Notes: a model not told the origin generated them from the letters alone. A stretch of DNA of 64,000 bases from Rikenellaceae bacterium (GCA_902363575.1 CABJAJ010000007.1:62001-126000); one strand, 5' to 3'; counted from the first letter of the stretch, positions 1 through 10,432 are shown. A program made the numbers and translations.

Positions 1-1301
<1,301 letters not shown>

Positions 1302-1386
1302 TCAAAAAAAATGCAAAAATTATTTGGACGGCGGTTGCCATATGCAAATTTTGCGTATAATTGCAGAAAATTTCAGCACACTCGTT

Positions 1387-1719
1387 ATGACTAAACCGAC
1401 TACGGCGAAGAAGCATTTGGTTACCAGCTATCGCAATTTGGCTCCCGAATTGCAGGAGGAAGTCAAGTCGAAATACCCCGCGGGTTTCACCGATGCCATG
1501 ATACGCGTGGATAAGCCCAATGGTGACTTTTTCTATGCCGTGCCTTTCGAGACCGACGAAATAGCCTATCTGGTCAAGATCGACGTGAAGATCGACGACA
1601 ACGCCGAAGAGGAGGAAGAGAAGGATTATTACGACGACGAGATCAAGGGGGCCGACGAGATTCGGGACGACGGGGGTTCCGGGGACGACGATTCGTCGCC
1701 GGACGACGTCGATATCTAA
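1387..1719 (+). CDS. small acidic cytoplasmic protein, unknown function
   Basis: A 110-residue protein with no signal peptide or membrane segment. The first 60 residues look like a folded alpha/beta domain (KKHLVTSYRNLAPELQEEV, then FFYAVPFETDEIAYLVKI). The rest is an acidic low-complexity tail full of Asp and Glu. I chose the ATG at 1387 (MTKPTTAKKH) rather than an upstream in-frame ATG at 1324, because the extra residues look like non-coding AT-rich leader. It is divergent from ligA and lies just ahead of a lipoprotein gene. I do not recognise a characterised family. The coding call is good and the function unknown. Confidence 0.8.
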   Translation: MTKPTTAKKHLVTSYRNLAPELQEEVKSKYPAGFTDAMIRVDKPNGDFFYAVPFETDEIAYLVKIDVKIDDNAEEEEEKDYYDDEIKGADEIRDDGGSGDDDSSPDDVDI

Positions 1720-1732
1720 TGGTTTGACAATA

Positions 1733-2356
1733 ATGATTCGCTTACGTCCGATTGCGCTCCTGCTGATTTTTGCCACGGCCTGCGGGCTTACGGACGACGA
1801 ACGCGACGAGACGGATAAATACGCCTACGTCACCTTTTCCGACGCCGCTTTCGAGCGGTTCTGTCTCGAGCGGTACGACACCGACAACGACGGTCGTGTG
1901 TCCCGTTACGAAGCCCGCGCGGTCGCCACGATGGACTGCGCCGGCCTGGATATCCGCTCGCTCAACGGCATCGAGGCTTTCGTGAACCTGCGAGCGCTCG
2001 ATTGCAGCGACAACCTGCTGGACCGGCTCGACGTGACGCGCTGCATCCGGCTCGAGCGGCTCGATTGCGGCGGCAACGTCCTCGCGTCGCTCGACGTGCG
2101 GGGGCTGCGGCAACTCGCCTCGCTGCTTTGCATGGGCAACGACCTGCGGATCCTCGATCTGACCGACAACGTGTCGCTGTCCCGGTTCAACGGGAGCGAC
2201 AACGATTTCCGCTTGCTCAACCTCAGTACGTGCGCGACCCGCATCGAGCTGCTGCGCACGACGGGCAATCCTTCGCTCACGGTGATCTACCTGCGGGCCG
2301 ACCAGCAGGTGAGCGAGCAGGCCATCGACGGCTGGACGCGCATCTCCATCCTATAG
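1733..2356 (+). CDS. lipoprotein with EF-hand-like loop and leucine-rich repeats
   Basis: A 207-residue exported protein. The signal peptide ends in a lipobox (LIFATAC), so Cys18 is likely lipidated. Residues about 45-60 contain DTDNDGRVSRYEA, a canonical EF-hand or dockerin-type calcium loop. From about residue 65 there are short leucine-rich repeats of about 21 residues (LRALDCSDNLLDRLDV, LERLDCGGNVLASLDV, LASLLCMGNDLRILDL), of the internalin-like 'LxxLxCxxNxLxxLDl' type common in Bacteroidetes surface proteins. The ATG at 1733 gives the signal peptide. A TTG at 1724 is an in-frame alternative. It starts 13 bases after the acidic protein gene and may share its transcript. The likely role is binding at the cell surface; the ligand is unknown. 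Confidence 0.85.
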   Translation: MIRLRPIALLLIFATACGLTDDERDETDKYAYVTFSDAAFERFCLERYDTDNDGRVSRYEARAVATMDCAGLDIRSLNGIEAFVNLRALDCSDNLLDRLDVTRCIRLERLDCGGNVLASLDVRGLRQLASLLCMGNDLRILDLTDNVSLSRFNGSDNDFRLLNLSTCATRIELLRTTGNPSLTVIYLRADQQVSEQAIDGWTRISIL

Positions 2357-2490
2357 TTCAGACGTTTTCCGATTCGTCCTTACAGCAGGGGTCACTGCCG
2401 CGGGCGCGCATGGTTTCTGCGGTTCTGCGGCTGCGGCCGGCTCGACGCATCGGTAGCATAGGCCCGGATTCCCTGTCGTTTCCGAGGGGA

Positions 2491-3330
2491 TTATTCCTTG
2501 CTCAGAATTTTTTCGTAAATGCTCGTAATCTCATACCGGCTGTTCATCCGGATGAACATGCTTATCCGATAATGCGTGGGCAGGGTTTTGTCGTAACGGT
2601 CGATGGAATAGTCGATCAGGTAGGTGACGATATGTCCGTCCGGCGTATCCGTCACCTCGAGCGTTTCCCAGCCGATGTCGAAATGTTTGCCGTACACGTT
2701 GAACATGCCGTCGTATTTTCTCAGTTGGGCGATCACCGCGTCCCTCGAAATGTCGGTAAGGTTATAATATCTTTCGACGCGGCCGGCATACGCTCGTCCG
2801 GCCTGCTCGTGGTTGTTCGTCGCGAGGTTTCGGTAGTACTTCGACAGGATGTACGCCACCTTGCGCGTGCTGGTGGATTCATCGGGGCGTAAGGTGACGT
2901 GCAGGTCGGTTGCGTCGGTCACGTCTATGATGACCATGCCCCCGCCGATCCGGATATTGGTGCGGCCGTCGGCATCGACTTCCAGATTGCGGCCGTTCTC
3001 GATTTTATAGATCGTGTCCTCTCCCGTCGATTTGCTCCGGTCGCGCAGAACGACGAGCAGGTCCTGTGTCCCGACACGCGTGCCGCTGACCGTCACGCAC
3101 GGCGATTCCTCCCTGCTCCGGGATAGCGCTCGGGTGTACTCGATACCGAAAGTTCCGAGGGGCGTTTTGACGGCATGTCCTACTGAAACCCGAATCCCCT
3201 GCGAGGCTGACCAACTGATTTTTACCGGGACGACGGGCAGCTCCCAACTGTAATTCACCTCCTGGGCCGCCAGATGCGGAGCGAGAAGTGAAAATGCGAG
3301 GAAAATAAAGATTTTTCTTAATCCTGCCAT
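2491..3330 (-). CDS. secreted protein of unknown function
   Basis: A 279-residue protein starting MAGLRKIFIFLAFSLL, with a cleavable signal peptide ending near HLAAQ. The mature part looks beta-rich (SWELPVVPVKISWSASQGIRVSVGHAVKTPLG). Its C-terminal half (YYRNLATNNHEQAGRAYAGRV, then ISMFIRMNSRYEITSIYEKIL) resembles a nuclear-transport-factor-like or lipocalin-like fold, but no family is certain. I chose the ATG at 3328-3330; a longer in-frame start at 3369 would put 13 polar residues before the signal peptide. A -7 box TATATTTG on this strand lies at 3375-3382. The gene stands alone between convergent and divergent neighbours. Confidence 0.8.
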   Translation of the reverse strand: MAGLRKIFIFLAFSLLAPHLAAQEVNYSWELPVVPVKISWSASQGIRVSVGHAVKTPLGTFGIEYTRALSRSREESPCVTVSGTRVGTQDLLVVLRDRSKSTGEDTIYKIENGRNLEVDADGRTNIRIGGGMVIIDVTDATDLHVTLRPDESTSTRKVAYILSKYYRNLATNNHEQAGRAYAGRVERYYNLTDISRDAVIAQLRKYDGMFNVYGKHFDIGWETLEVTDTPDGHIVTYLIDYSIDRYDKTLPTHYRISMFIRMNSRYEITSIYEKILSKE

Positions 3331-3374
3331 GTTGCGTCGATTTGATCCGGGGCCATGAGGAACGGTCATGGATA

Positions 3375-3382
3375 CAAATATA
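3375..3382 (-). promoter_or_regulatory. Bacteroidetes -7 promoter element for the secreted protein gene
   Basis: On the minus strand this reads TATATTTG, a perfect TAnnTTTG match. It is 44 bases upstream of the ATG at 3330. A clear TTTG -33 box is not seen. Confidence 0.5.
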
Positions 3383-3493
3383 TCATTTTTATTGCATCTC
3401 CTGCCGAAAACGGAGCGGAAACATGACCCGGTCGGGCGCGGGTAAACGAAAACCCGCTGGTATCAGAAAAAGAAACAGAATAAATGAAATGGT

Positions 3494-3841
3494 CTATTCG
3501 TAATGATAGGGTTGTTTATAATACAGGAAAATGCCCTCGTCGAAAGGGATGATTTTCATGTGTGCGTCCGAATAGTACTCGATTTTCACACTCTCCTCCC
3601 TCGATTCAAATTCTTGCATCAGGAGCCTTGCAATCCGCTGGCCCTCCTCATCCAATTTCTCAACCACCTCGGGATGTTTGTATCCGCCGTAAAATTCATT
3701 CCAATATCTTTCCAGCCAGTCATTTATTTTCTGCGATAACTGTGGACTAAGACCTAATTCATCATGTTCGACATACCCTCCATTAGCTCGATCCCGAATA
3801 CCGGTTCCGTCCAAATATCCGTCGATGACTAAATATTTCAT
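3494..3841 (-). CDS. small cytoplasmic protein of unknown function
   Basis: A 115-residue protein (MKYLVIDGYLDGTGIRD...) with no signal peptide or membrane segment. It is rich in charged and aromatic residues (WLERYWNEFYGGYKHPEVV, FLYYKQPYHYE). Its size and composition resemble immunity proteins of polymorphic toxin systems, but no toxin gene is adjacent, so this is only a thought. The reading frame runs on upstream as a very long antisense frame across purA and the etf genes. The real start must be the ATG at 3839-3841, because the 380 bases up to purA have non-coding character and purA is certain. Codon use is more AT-rich than in the neighbours, which hints at acquisition. Confidence 0.7.
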   Translation of the reverse strand: MKYLVIDGYLDGTGIRDRANGGYVEHDELGLSPQLSQKINDWLERYWNEFYGGYKHPEVVEKLDEEGQRIARLLMQEFESREESVKIEYYSDAHMKIIPFDEGIFLYYKQPYHYE

Positions 3842-4173
3842 ATTCTGATTTTTAATAGGCCTGAATACCGTATGACCGATAATACTGCGGTGCTCTAAAT
3901 TTTTCCGCCGTGCATGCTTTGGCTGCCAGGGGTTGTCAAATATAGGAAATCGAAACCGGATTTCCAACGACCGACGGCGGTTCGTGCGCAAAAGTTTGCA
4001 GGACGGAACGCATGCCGTATGCGTTGTGCGGTGCCGCAACATGGTCCGGAAGCAGGGAATATGTCCGTCGAGCACCCGGGCGAACAGGTTGCCCCCTGGG
4101 CGATGCGGGGCGGAAGCGGGTCGTTGAAGACGGATAAATGGCCCGGCGGTTGGGGTTTTCGATAAAATATTCG

Positions 4174-4181
4174 TACCTTTG
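4174..4181 (+). promoter_or_regulatory. Bacteroidetes -7 promoter element for purA
   Basis: TACCTTTG matches TAnnTTTG and lies 41 bases before the purA ATG. The expected TTTG -33 box is degenerate. The rest of the 3842-4222 interval shows no gene I can support. Confidence 0.55.
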
Positions 4182-4222
4182 GATGCAAAAAACGTCTTTT
4201 GCGCATTAAACCGATAGAGATA

Positions 4223-5488
4223 ATGGAAAAAGTTGACGTCATTCTCGGTCTGCAGTGGGGTGACGAGGGCAAAGGAAAGGTGGTCGATGTGCTCACGCCG
4301 CGGTACGATGTCGTGGCCCGCTTCCAGGGCGGCCCCAACGCCGGGCATACGCTCGAATTCGACGGTCAGAAATACATCCTGCGCTCCATCCCCTCCGGAA
4401 TTTTCCAGGGTGGCAAAACCAATATCATCGGCGGGGGCGTCGTGGTCGATCCCGTGCTCTTCCGCGACGAAGCCGAAGCGCTCGCCCGGAGCGGCCATGA
4501 CCTCACGCGCCAACTGGCCGTCTCCAAAAAGGCCCACCTGATCCTCCCGACCCATCGGGTGCTCGACGCCGCTTACGAAGCCGCCAAGGGCGACCAGCGG
4601 ATCGGCACCACCGGCAAGGGCATCGGCCCGGCCTACACGGACAAGGTGAGCCGTAACGGGCTGCGGGTCGGCGATCTGCTGGAACCCGACTTCCGGGCCC
4701 GCTACGAGCGGGCCAAAGACCGGCACGAGTCTATCCTGCGCTCGCTCGGTTTCGCTTACGACATAGCGGAGCTCGAGCGGCAGTGGTTCTCGGCGGTCGA
4801 ATACCTCAGGAATTACCGCATCATCGACAGCGAGTACGTCATCAACAAGATGCTTTGCGAAGGACGGAGCGTGCTGGCCGAAGGCGCTCAAGGCACGCTG
4901 CTCGACGTGGATTTCGGCTCCTATCCGTTCGTCACCTCCTCCAATACGGTCTGTGCGGGGGCCTGCACGGGGCTGGGCGTGGCACCCAACCGCATCGGGG
5001 AGGTTTACGGCATCTTCAAGGCCTATTGCACGCGCGTGGGCAGCGGCCCTTTCCCCACGGAGCTTTTCGACGAGACGGGGCGCCGGATGCGCGAGATCGG
5101 CCGCGAATACGGCGCGGTCACCGGTCGTGAGCGCCGCTGCGGATGGCTCGACCTGGTCGCTCTCAAATACGCCGTGATGATCGACGGGGTGACGCAGCTC
5201 ATCATGATGAAAGCCGACGTGATGAACGATTTCGACACCATACGCGTCGCCGTGGCCTATGATACCCCGGCGGGGCGTACCGAAGAGTTCCCCTTCGAGG
5301 CCGGCGGAGAGCTGCGGCCCGTTTACCGGGAGTTCCCCGGCTGGAAATGCGACCTGGGCCATGCGCGCTGTTACGACGATTTCCCGGCGGAGCTGCGCGC
5401 CTATGTCGAATTCATCGAGCAGCAGACGCGCGTTCCCGTCCGCATCATCTCGGTCGGTCCCGACCGCGGGCAGACCGTCGTGCGCTAA
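4223..5488 (+). CDS. purA: adenylosuccinate synthase
   Basis: PurA condenses IMP with aspartate using GTP to give adenylosuccinate, the first step from IMP to AMP, in the cytoplasm. The 421-residue protein has the family length. The N-terminal P-loop GDEGKGK is at residues 13-19, followed by NAGHT, then IGTTGKGIGPAYTDK for IMP binding and EGAQGTLLDVDFGSYPFVTSSN. The C-terminal guanine-binding region includes ISVGPDR. The start at 4223 (MEKVDVILGLQWG) fits the family; an in-frame ATT-rich extension to 4199 does not. A -7 element TACCTTTG lies 41 bases upstream. No downstream terminator is obvious before etfB, which starts 27 bases later, so co-transcription is possible. Confidence 0.98.
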   Translation: MEKVDVILGLQWGDEGKGKVVDVLTPRYDVVARFQGGPNAGHTLEFDGQKYILRSIPSGIFQGGKTNIIGGGVVVDPVLFRDEAEALARSGHDLTRQLAVSKKAHLILPTHRVLDAAYEAAKGDQRIGTTGKGIGPAYTDKVSRNGLRVGDLLEPDFRARYERAKDRHESILRSLGFAYDIAELERQWFSAVEYLRNYRIIDSEYVINKMLCEGRSVLAEGAQGTLLDVDFGSYPFVTSSNTVCAGACTGLGVAPNRIGEVYGIFKAYCTRVGSGPFPTELFDETGRRMREIGREYGAVTGRERRCGWLDLVALKYAVMIDGVTQLIMMKADVMNDFDTIRVAVAYDTPAGRTEEFPFEAGGELRPVYREFPGWKCDLGHARCYDDFPAELRAYVEFIEQQTRVPVRIISVGPDRGQTVVR

Positions 5489-5515
5489 TCCGAAATTTAC
5501 CAACCTCAATAAGTA

Positions 5516-6394
5516 ATGAAAAAACAGTTGAAAATTGTTGTCCTGGCAAAGCAGGTGCCCGATACCCGCAACGTGGGTAAGGACGCCATGACCCCCGAGG
5601 GGACGGTCAATCGCGCCGCTCTGCCTGCAATCTTCAATCCGGAAGATTTGAACGCCCTCGAGGCGGCCCTTTCCATCAAGGACCAGGCGGAGGGCTCGAC
5701 CGTACATATCCTGACGATGGGGCCGCCGCGTGCGGCCGACATCATCCGCGACGCCATGTTCCGGGGCGCCGACGGAGGCTACCTGCTGACCGACCGCAAG
5801 TTCGCCGGCTCGGATACGCTGGCCACCTCCTATGCCCTGTCGTGCGCCCTGCGGAAAATCCGGCCCGACCTGATCGTTGCCGGCCGCCAGGCCATCGACG
5901 GCGACACGGCTCAGGTGGGTCCCCAGGTCGCCGAGAAGCTGAATCTGCCCCAGGTGACCTATGCCGAGCAGATCATCGAGCTCAAGGATAACGCAATTGT
6001 CATCAAACGGCGTCTGGAGCACGGAACCGAAGTGGTTGAATGTCCCCTGCCGATGGTGATGACGGTCAATTCGTCGGCCCCCGACTGCCGTCCGCGCAAC
6101 GCCCGCCGCGTGATGAAGTACAAATTCGCGCTCACCCCCTCGGAGATCGCCGCGCAGCCCGATTCGGCCTATGCCGGGTATGCGGCCGGCAAGCCCTACC
6201 TGCAGATTGTCGAGTGGAGCGCCGCAGACGTGGAGCCCGACGAGCAGCAGCTCGGTCTCAACGGCTCGCCCACGAAGGTCAAGAAGATCGAAAACGTGGT
6301 GTTCCAGGCCAAGGAGTCCAAATGCCTGACCTGCACCGACGGCGAGATCGAAGAACTGATGGTTGAACTTATCGCGAGCCATACGCTCGGCTAA
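5516..6394 (+). CDS. etfB: electron transfer flavoprotein beta subunit (FixA-type)
   Basis: EtfB forms the ETF heterodimer with EtfA and carries electrons between an acyl-CoA dehydrogenase and its redox partner. The 292-residue protein starts IVVLAKQVPDTRNVG and includes AGRQAIDGDTAQVGPQVAEKLNLPQVTYA, the ETF beta signature. It is longer than mitochondrial-type EtfB (about 255 residues), with a C-terminal extension (ECLTCTDGEIEELM region after residue 265). It is the first gene of an etfB-etfA-acyl-CoA dehydrogenase operon, with a 15-base gap to etfA. This arrangement in anaerobic Bacteroidales suggests a dedicated donor-acceptor pair. Direction of electron flow cannot be told from sequence. 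Confidence 0.95.
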   Translation: MKKQLKIVVLAKQVPDTRNVGKDAMTPEGTVNRAALPAIFNPEDLNALEAALSIKDQAEGSTVHILTMGPPRAADIIRDAMFRGADGGYLLTDRKFAGSDTLATSYALSCALRKIRPDLIVAGRQAIDGDTAQVGPQVAEKLNLPQVTYAEQIIELKDNAIVIKRRLEHGTEVVECPLPMVMTVNSSAPDCRPRNARRVMKYKFALTPSEIAAQPDSAYAGYAAGKPYLQIVEWSAADVEPDEQQLGLNGSPTKVKKIENVVFQAKESKCLTCTDGEIEELMVELIASHTLG

Positions 6395-6409
6395 TCGGGA
6401 ACAAAGAAG

Positions 6410-7429
6410 ATGAACAACATATTCGTATATATCGAAATGGAGAACGGGGCCGTCGCGGACGTGAGCCTCGAACTTTTGACCAAAGGGCGCGAACTGGCCC
6501 GCACGCTCGGGGTGAAACTCGAAGCCGTCGTGCTGGGCGAGCAGGTGACCGGAATCGAGAAGGAGCTGGCCAAATACGGCGCGGACACGGTGTGGATCGC
6601 CGACGACGCCACCTTCGCTCCGTTCCGCACGCTGCCCCACACGGCCGTGCTGTGCGGCCTGATCCGGCAGGAACAGCCCCAGATCGTCCTGTTCGGCGCC
6701 ACGCCCGTAGGACGCGACTTCGCGCCGCGCGTGTCGTCGGCCCTCTACAGCGGCCTGACGGCCGACTGCACCCAACTGGTGATCGGTGACCACAAGGATG
6801 CCAAGACGGGCCGGGAGTACACGAACCTGCTCTACCAGATCCGTCCGGCCTTCGGCGGCAACATCATCGCCACGATCGTCAATCCCGATCACCGGCCCCA
6901 GATGGCCACCGTGCGGGAAGGGGTCATGCGCAAGGAGTACGCTCCGGAGCCGGGTGCGGTCGAGGTGAAGCCGATCGACTGGAAAAGCTATGTGAAGGAT
7001 ACCGACCTGGCCGTGCGGATCATCGACCGCCAGATCGAGGAGCGCAAAATCAACATCAAGAACGCGAGCGTGATCGTGGCCGGCGGCTACGGCCTGGGCT
7101 CGAAAGAGAATTTCCGGCTCGTGCACGAGCTGGCCGAGGTGCTGGGCGCCGAGGTGGGCGCCAGCCGCGCCGCCGTGGATGCCGGCTTCGCCGACCACTG
7201 CCGCCAGGTGGGGCAGACCGGCGTGACGGTGCGTCCGAAGCTCTATATCGCCTGCGGCATTTCGGGTCAGATTCAGCACACGGCCGGCATGGATCAGTCG
7301 TCGATGGTCATTTCGATCAACAACGATCCCGACGCCCCCATCTGCAAGATCGCCGATTATGCGATTACGGGTGACGTGAACGAAGTCATCCCCAAGATGA
7401 TTAAGTATTACAAACAAAATTCCAAGTGA
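6410..7429 (+). CDS. etfA: electron transfer flavoprotein alpha subunit (FixB-type)
   Basis: EtfA binds the catalytic FAD of the ETF heterodimer. The 339-residue protein has the N-terminal alpha/beta domain (LFGATPVGRDFAPRVSSAL). The C-terminal FAD domain contains VAGGYGLGSKENF and the signature LYIACGISGQIQHTAGM, followed by INNDPDAPICKIADYAITGD. Length and motifs are complete. Its TGA overlaps the ATG of the acyl-CoA dehydrogenase gene by one base (TGATG), so the two are translationally coupled. It works with EtfB encoded just upstream. Confidence 0.96.
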   Translation: MNNIFVYIEMENGAVADVSLELLTKGRELARTLGVKLEAVVLGEQVTGIEKELAKYGADTVWIADDATFAPFRTLPHTAVLCGLIRQEQPQIVLFGATPVGRDFAPRVSSALYSGLTADCTQLVIGDHKDAKTGREYTNLLYQIRPAFGGNIIATIVNPDHRPQMATVREGVMRKEYAPEPGAVEVKPIDWKSYVKDTDLAVRIIDRQIEERKINIKNASVIVAGGYGLGSKENFRLVHELAEVLGAEVGASRAAVDAGFADHCRQVGQTGVTVRPKLYIACGISGQIQHTAGMDQSSMVISINNDPDAPICKIADYAITGDVNEVIPKMIKYYKQNSK

Positions 7430-9156
7430 TGGCTAATTTCTTTTCAGATAACAAGGATTTGCAGTTCCACCTGGGGCATCCGCTGATGCGCCGGATCGTG
7501 GAGCTGAAGGAGCGCGGCTTCGCCGAGAAGGACCTCTATGATTATGCGCCGCAGGATTTCGAGGATGCGATGGATTCCTACCGCCGCGTGCTTGAGATCA
7601 CCGGCGAGGTATGCGGCGAGACGATCGCCCCCAATGCCGAGGAGGTGGACCACGAAGGGCCGCGCGTGGAGAACGACCACGTGGTTTATGCCCGGGGCAC
7701 GGCCGAGAACCTCAAGGCCATCGTCGATGCCGGATTGGGGGGCATGACCCTGCCGCGGAAGTACGACGGCCTGAATTTCCCGCTCGTCTGCTTCGTGATG
7801 GCCAACGAGATGGTCGCCCGTGCGGATGCCGGATTCGAGAATATCTGGGGCTTGCAGGACTGCGCCGAGACGCTCAACGAATTCGCCAGCGAGGAGATCA
7901 AGCAATTCTTCCTGCCGTGGGTGAGCGCCGGCGCGACATGTGCCATGGACCTCACCGAGCCCGACGCCGGCTCCGACCTGGGTGCCGTGATGCTCAAGGC
8001 GACGTGGGACGAGGAGCGCGGCACGTGGCTGCTCAACGGCGTGAAGCGCTTTATCACCAACGGCGACGGCGACGTGTCGCTCGTGCTGGCCCGCACCGAG
8101 GAGGGAACCTCGGACGCCCGCGGCCTCTCGATGCTCGTGCACGACAAGCGCGACGGCGGGGTGAAGGTGCGCCGCATCGAGAACAAGCTCGGCATCAAGG
8201 GTTCGCCGACCTGTGAGCTGGTCTTTACCAACGCCCCCGCGCGGCTGGTCGGCGACAGGAAGATGGGGCTTATCAAATACGTCATGTCGCTGATGAACGC
8301 CGCGCGTCTGGGTATCGGAGCCCAGTCGGTCGGCCTCTGCGAAGCCGCCTACCGCGAGGCGCTCAAGTACGCGCACGAACGCGAGCAGTTCGGCAAGCCG
8401 ATCATCCGTTTCGCGGCCATTTCCGAGATGCTTTCCAACATGAAGGCCAAGTTACACGGCGCACGGGCGCTGCTCTACGAAACCACGCGCTTCGTGGAGA
8501 TCTATAAACAGTACACCCACATCTCCCACGAACGGCCGCTGGAGGCCGAAGAGCGGCAGGAGATGAAATTCTACAACCGGCTGGCCGACGGCTTCACGCC
8601 GCTGGTGAAGCTCTTTTCGTCGGAGTACGCCAACCAGCTCGCCTACGACGCAATTCAGATTCACGGCGGCTCGGGTTTCATGAAGGACTACCCCTGTGAG
8701 CGGCTCTACCGCGACGCCCGCATCATGAACATCTACGAGGGCACCTCGCAGTTGCAGGTCGTGGCCGCAATCAACGCCGTCACCAAGGGGACGTTCCTCG
8801 AGCAGATCCGCCGCTACGAGGCCGAAACCTATGCGGAGCCTGTGCAGCCGGTCGTTGCCAAGCTGCGGGAACTGACCGAACGCTTCGTGCAGATGAACGC
8901 CCGCGTCGAGGAGCTGGACAAGGTGCAGCCGGGTTACAAGGAGTTCCATGCCCGCCGTCTGGTCGAGACCGCCGGACACATCATCATCCCCTACCTGTTG
9001 GCCCGGCAAGCCGGCGAGGAGGCCGAATATGTCCGCTCGGCACAGATTTACTGCAAACTTGCGGAGGCCAGAATCGCCGAGGCATATACCTACCTGATGC
9101 ACTCCGAGCCTTCGGACACGGAGCTGTTCCGGCAGGTCGAGCAGGAGTACCTGTAA
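7429..9156 (+). CDS. acyl-CoA dehydrogenase with C-terminal extension
   Basis: A 575-residue FAD enzyme that oxidises acyl-CoA to enoyl-CoA or runs in reverse, with the co-encoded ETF as partner. The core (about residues 50-460) includes CAMDLTEPDAGSDLGAV for substrate and FAD binding, and RFITNGDGDVSLVLART. The C-terminal all-helical domain contains QIHGGSGFMKDYPCERLYRDARIMNIYEGTSQ; the Glu of YEGTS is the usual catalytic base. About 100 extra helical residues at the end match the long acyl-CoA dehydrogenases with a C-terminal domain. The ATG at 7429 overlaps the etfA stop; a GTG immediately upstream is an alternative. Substrate chain length is unknown. The hairpin at 9178-9216 ends the operon. 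Confidence 0.95.
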   Translation: MANFFSDNKDLQFHLGHPLMRRIVELKERGFAEKDLYDYAPQDFEDAMDSYRRVLEITGEVCGETIAPNAEEVDHEGPRVENDHVVYARGTAENLKAIVDAGLGGMTLPRKYDGLNFPLVCFVMANEMVARADAGFENIWGLQDCAETLNEFASEEIKQFFLPWVSAGATCAMDLTEPDAGSDLGAVMLKATWDEERGTWLLNGVKRFITNGDGDVSLVLARTEEGTSDARGLSMLVHDKRDGGVKVRRIENKLGIKGSPTCELVFTNAPARLVGDRKMGLIKYVMSLMNAARLGIGAQSVGLCEAAYREALKYAHEREQFGKPIIRFAAISEMLSNMKAKLHGARALLYETTRFVEIYKQYTHISHERPLEAEERQEMKFYNRLADGFTPLVKLFSSEYANQLAYDAIQIHGGSGFMKDYPCERLYRDARIMNIYEGTSQLQVVAAINAVTKGTFLEQIRRYEAETYAEPVQPVVAKLRELTERFVQMNARVEELDKVQPGYKEFHARRLVETAGHIIIPYLLARQAGEEAEYVRSAQIYCKLAEARIAEAYTYLMHSEPSDTELFRQVEQEYL

Positions 9157-9177
9157 CCGCCGTATTCTACGGAATGG

Positions 9178-9216
9178 CAGGCCGGATCGTTCGTACGATC
9201 CGGCCTGTGGTTTTTC
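9178..9216 (+). terminator. rho-independent terminator of the etfBA operon
   Basis: A perfect 13-base-pair stem (CAGGCCGGATCGT with its complement) closes a TCGT loop and is followed by TGGTTTTT. It starts 21 bases after the acyl-CoA dehydrogenase stop. Confidence 0.9.
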
Positions 9217-9343
9217 TCCCCGCTTTGCCCGGCCCCGTTCCTGTTGTCCGGAGGCTGGTCCGAAACGGACGATCTGTACCGGCTGCGGCGCGTTTGCGAC
9301 AGCGGGTTGTGCCGTTCTCCCGGGGCAGTTATCCGTCTCGGCG

Positions 9344-9375
9344 AAAAAAGGGGATACCGTTTGTTCGGTATCCCC
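9344..9375 (-). terminator. rho-independent terminator of glsA/gadC
   Basis: On the minus strand, a 10-base-pair stem GGGGATACCG/CGGTATCCCC with a six-base loop is followed by TTTTTT. It lies 20 bases past the glsA stop. Confidence 0.88.
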
Positions 9376-9395
9376 TTGTCGTTCGTCGCGGGCGG

Positions 9396-10430
9396 TTATG
9401 CCTGCACGGGTTCCTGCTCGTTCGGCCGGCCCTCGCGGGCCTGATCTGCCTTTGCCTCCATCTCATGTCCCTCCATTACGCAGCGGCGCGGTGAAAAGAT
9501 GTTGAGGTTGAGTCGCGTGACGATGTAGCCGAGGGCTTTCTGCGCTTTGGCCGAGTTGCCCGCGTCGTCCAGCGGCGGGGCGAAGGCCGCAACACCCATT
9601 ACGCCTGGCACGACGCCCATAATGCCGCCGCCGACACCCGTTTTGGCGGGCAGTCCCGTGTTGAAGAGCCAGTCGCCCGTGTGCTCGTAGAAACCCACGG
9701 TGGCCATCATCGAGGTGATGCGGGTCGCCAGATTGGGTTTGAAAACCTCGAGGCCGGTGACGGGGTTGCTGCCGCCCATGGCGATGGTCGCGGCGGCGAT
9801 GGCGAGCTGCTTGGCCGTAATGCCGATCGAGCACTGGCGGGTGTAGATGTCGAGCGCCATGTCGGGATCGTCGTAGATGCGGTTGTAATTCTTGAGCAGC
9901 CAGGCGATCGACTTGTTGTTGAAGTTGGTCGCGGTTTCCGACTTGTAAAGCTCGTCGATCACTTCGACGCCCGAGCCGCACAGCCCTTCGATGAAGTTGC
10001 GTATCGCTTTCCATTTGCCGTCGGCGTCGCCCACGGGTTGAATCATCGAACAGGCACTGATGGCCCCAGCGTTCACGAGCGGGGTGGAGGGGTGGTCCTT
10101 CTCGAGCAGGATCGCCATGATCGAGTTGAAGGGAAGCCCTGTCGCGTCGGCCCCGATCTTCTCGAGCACCTCCTCGGCGCTGTACTGGTTCATGGCCAGG
10201 ATGGCCGTCGGCACTTTCGACACGGATTCGATGCCGAATTTGTAGTCGGTGTCGCCCACGGCGATCACCTCGCCGTCGGGCAGGCAGGCTGCGATGCCGA
10301 ACAGGTTTGCCGGGACATTGGCCAGGTAGGGAATGTAGTCGGCATTTTTGCCCTCATTGACCCCTTTGAAACGCTCGTAAGCCTCCTGTACGGCTTCCTG
10401 AACGTGCTGTTTATCGATTTTCTGAATCAT
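9396..10430 (-). CDS. glsA: glutaminase A
   Basis: GlsA hydrolyses glutamine to glutamate and ammonia, raising pH and feeding glutamate to GadB. The 344-residue protein belongs to the serine-dependent beta-lactamase-like glutaminases. The catalytic S-x-x-K is visible as S69-V-S-K72 in FGIESVSKVP. It also has NAGAIS near residue 120, then YNRIYDDPDMALDIYTRQCSI and PAKTGVGGGIMGVVP. About 30 residues beyond the usual end form a polar tail (EMEAKADQAREGRPNEQEP). Its start is two bases after the gadC stop, so the two form one operon. This is the Bacteroidetes version of glutamine-dependent acid resistance; gadB is 22 kb away. Confidence 0.97.
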   Translation of the reverse strand: MIQKIDKQHVQEAVQEAYERFKGVNEGKNADYIPYLANVPANLFGIAACLPDGEVIAVGDTDYKFGIESVSKVPTAILAMNQYSAEEVLEKIGADATGLPFNSIMAILLEKDHPSTPLVNAGAISACSMIQPVGDADGKWKAIRNFIEGLCGSGVEVIDELYKSETATNFNNKSIAWLLKNYNRIYDDPDMALDIYTRQCSIGITAKQLAIAAATIAMGGSNPVTGLEVFKPNLATRITSMMATVGFYEHTGDWLFNTGLPAKTGVGGGIMGVVPGVMGVAAFAPPLDDAGNSAKAQKALGYIVTRLNLNIFSPRRCVMEGHEMEAKADQAREGRPNEQEPVQA

Positions 10431-10432
10431 GG

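Noticed and set aside
3842..7417. Very long minus-strand open frame continuous with the small gene at 3494-3841
   Set aside because: It is antisense to purA, etfB and etfA, all certain. GC-rich codons leave the opposite strand open. Only the last 115 codons are kept.
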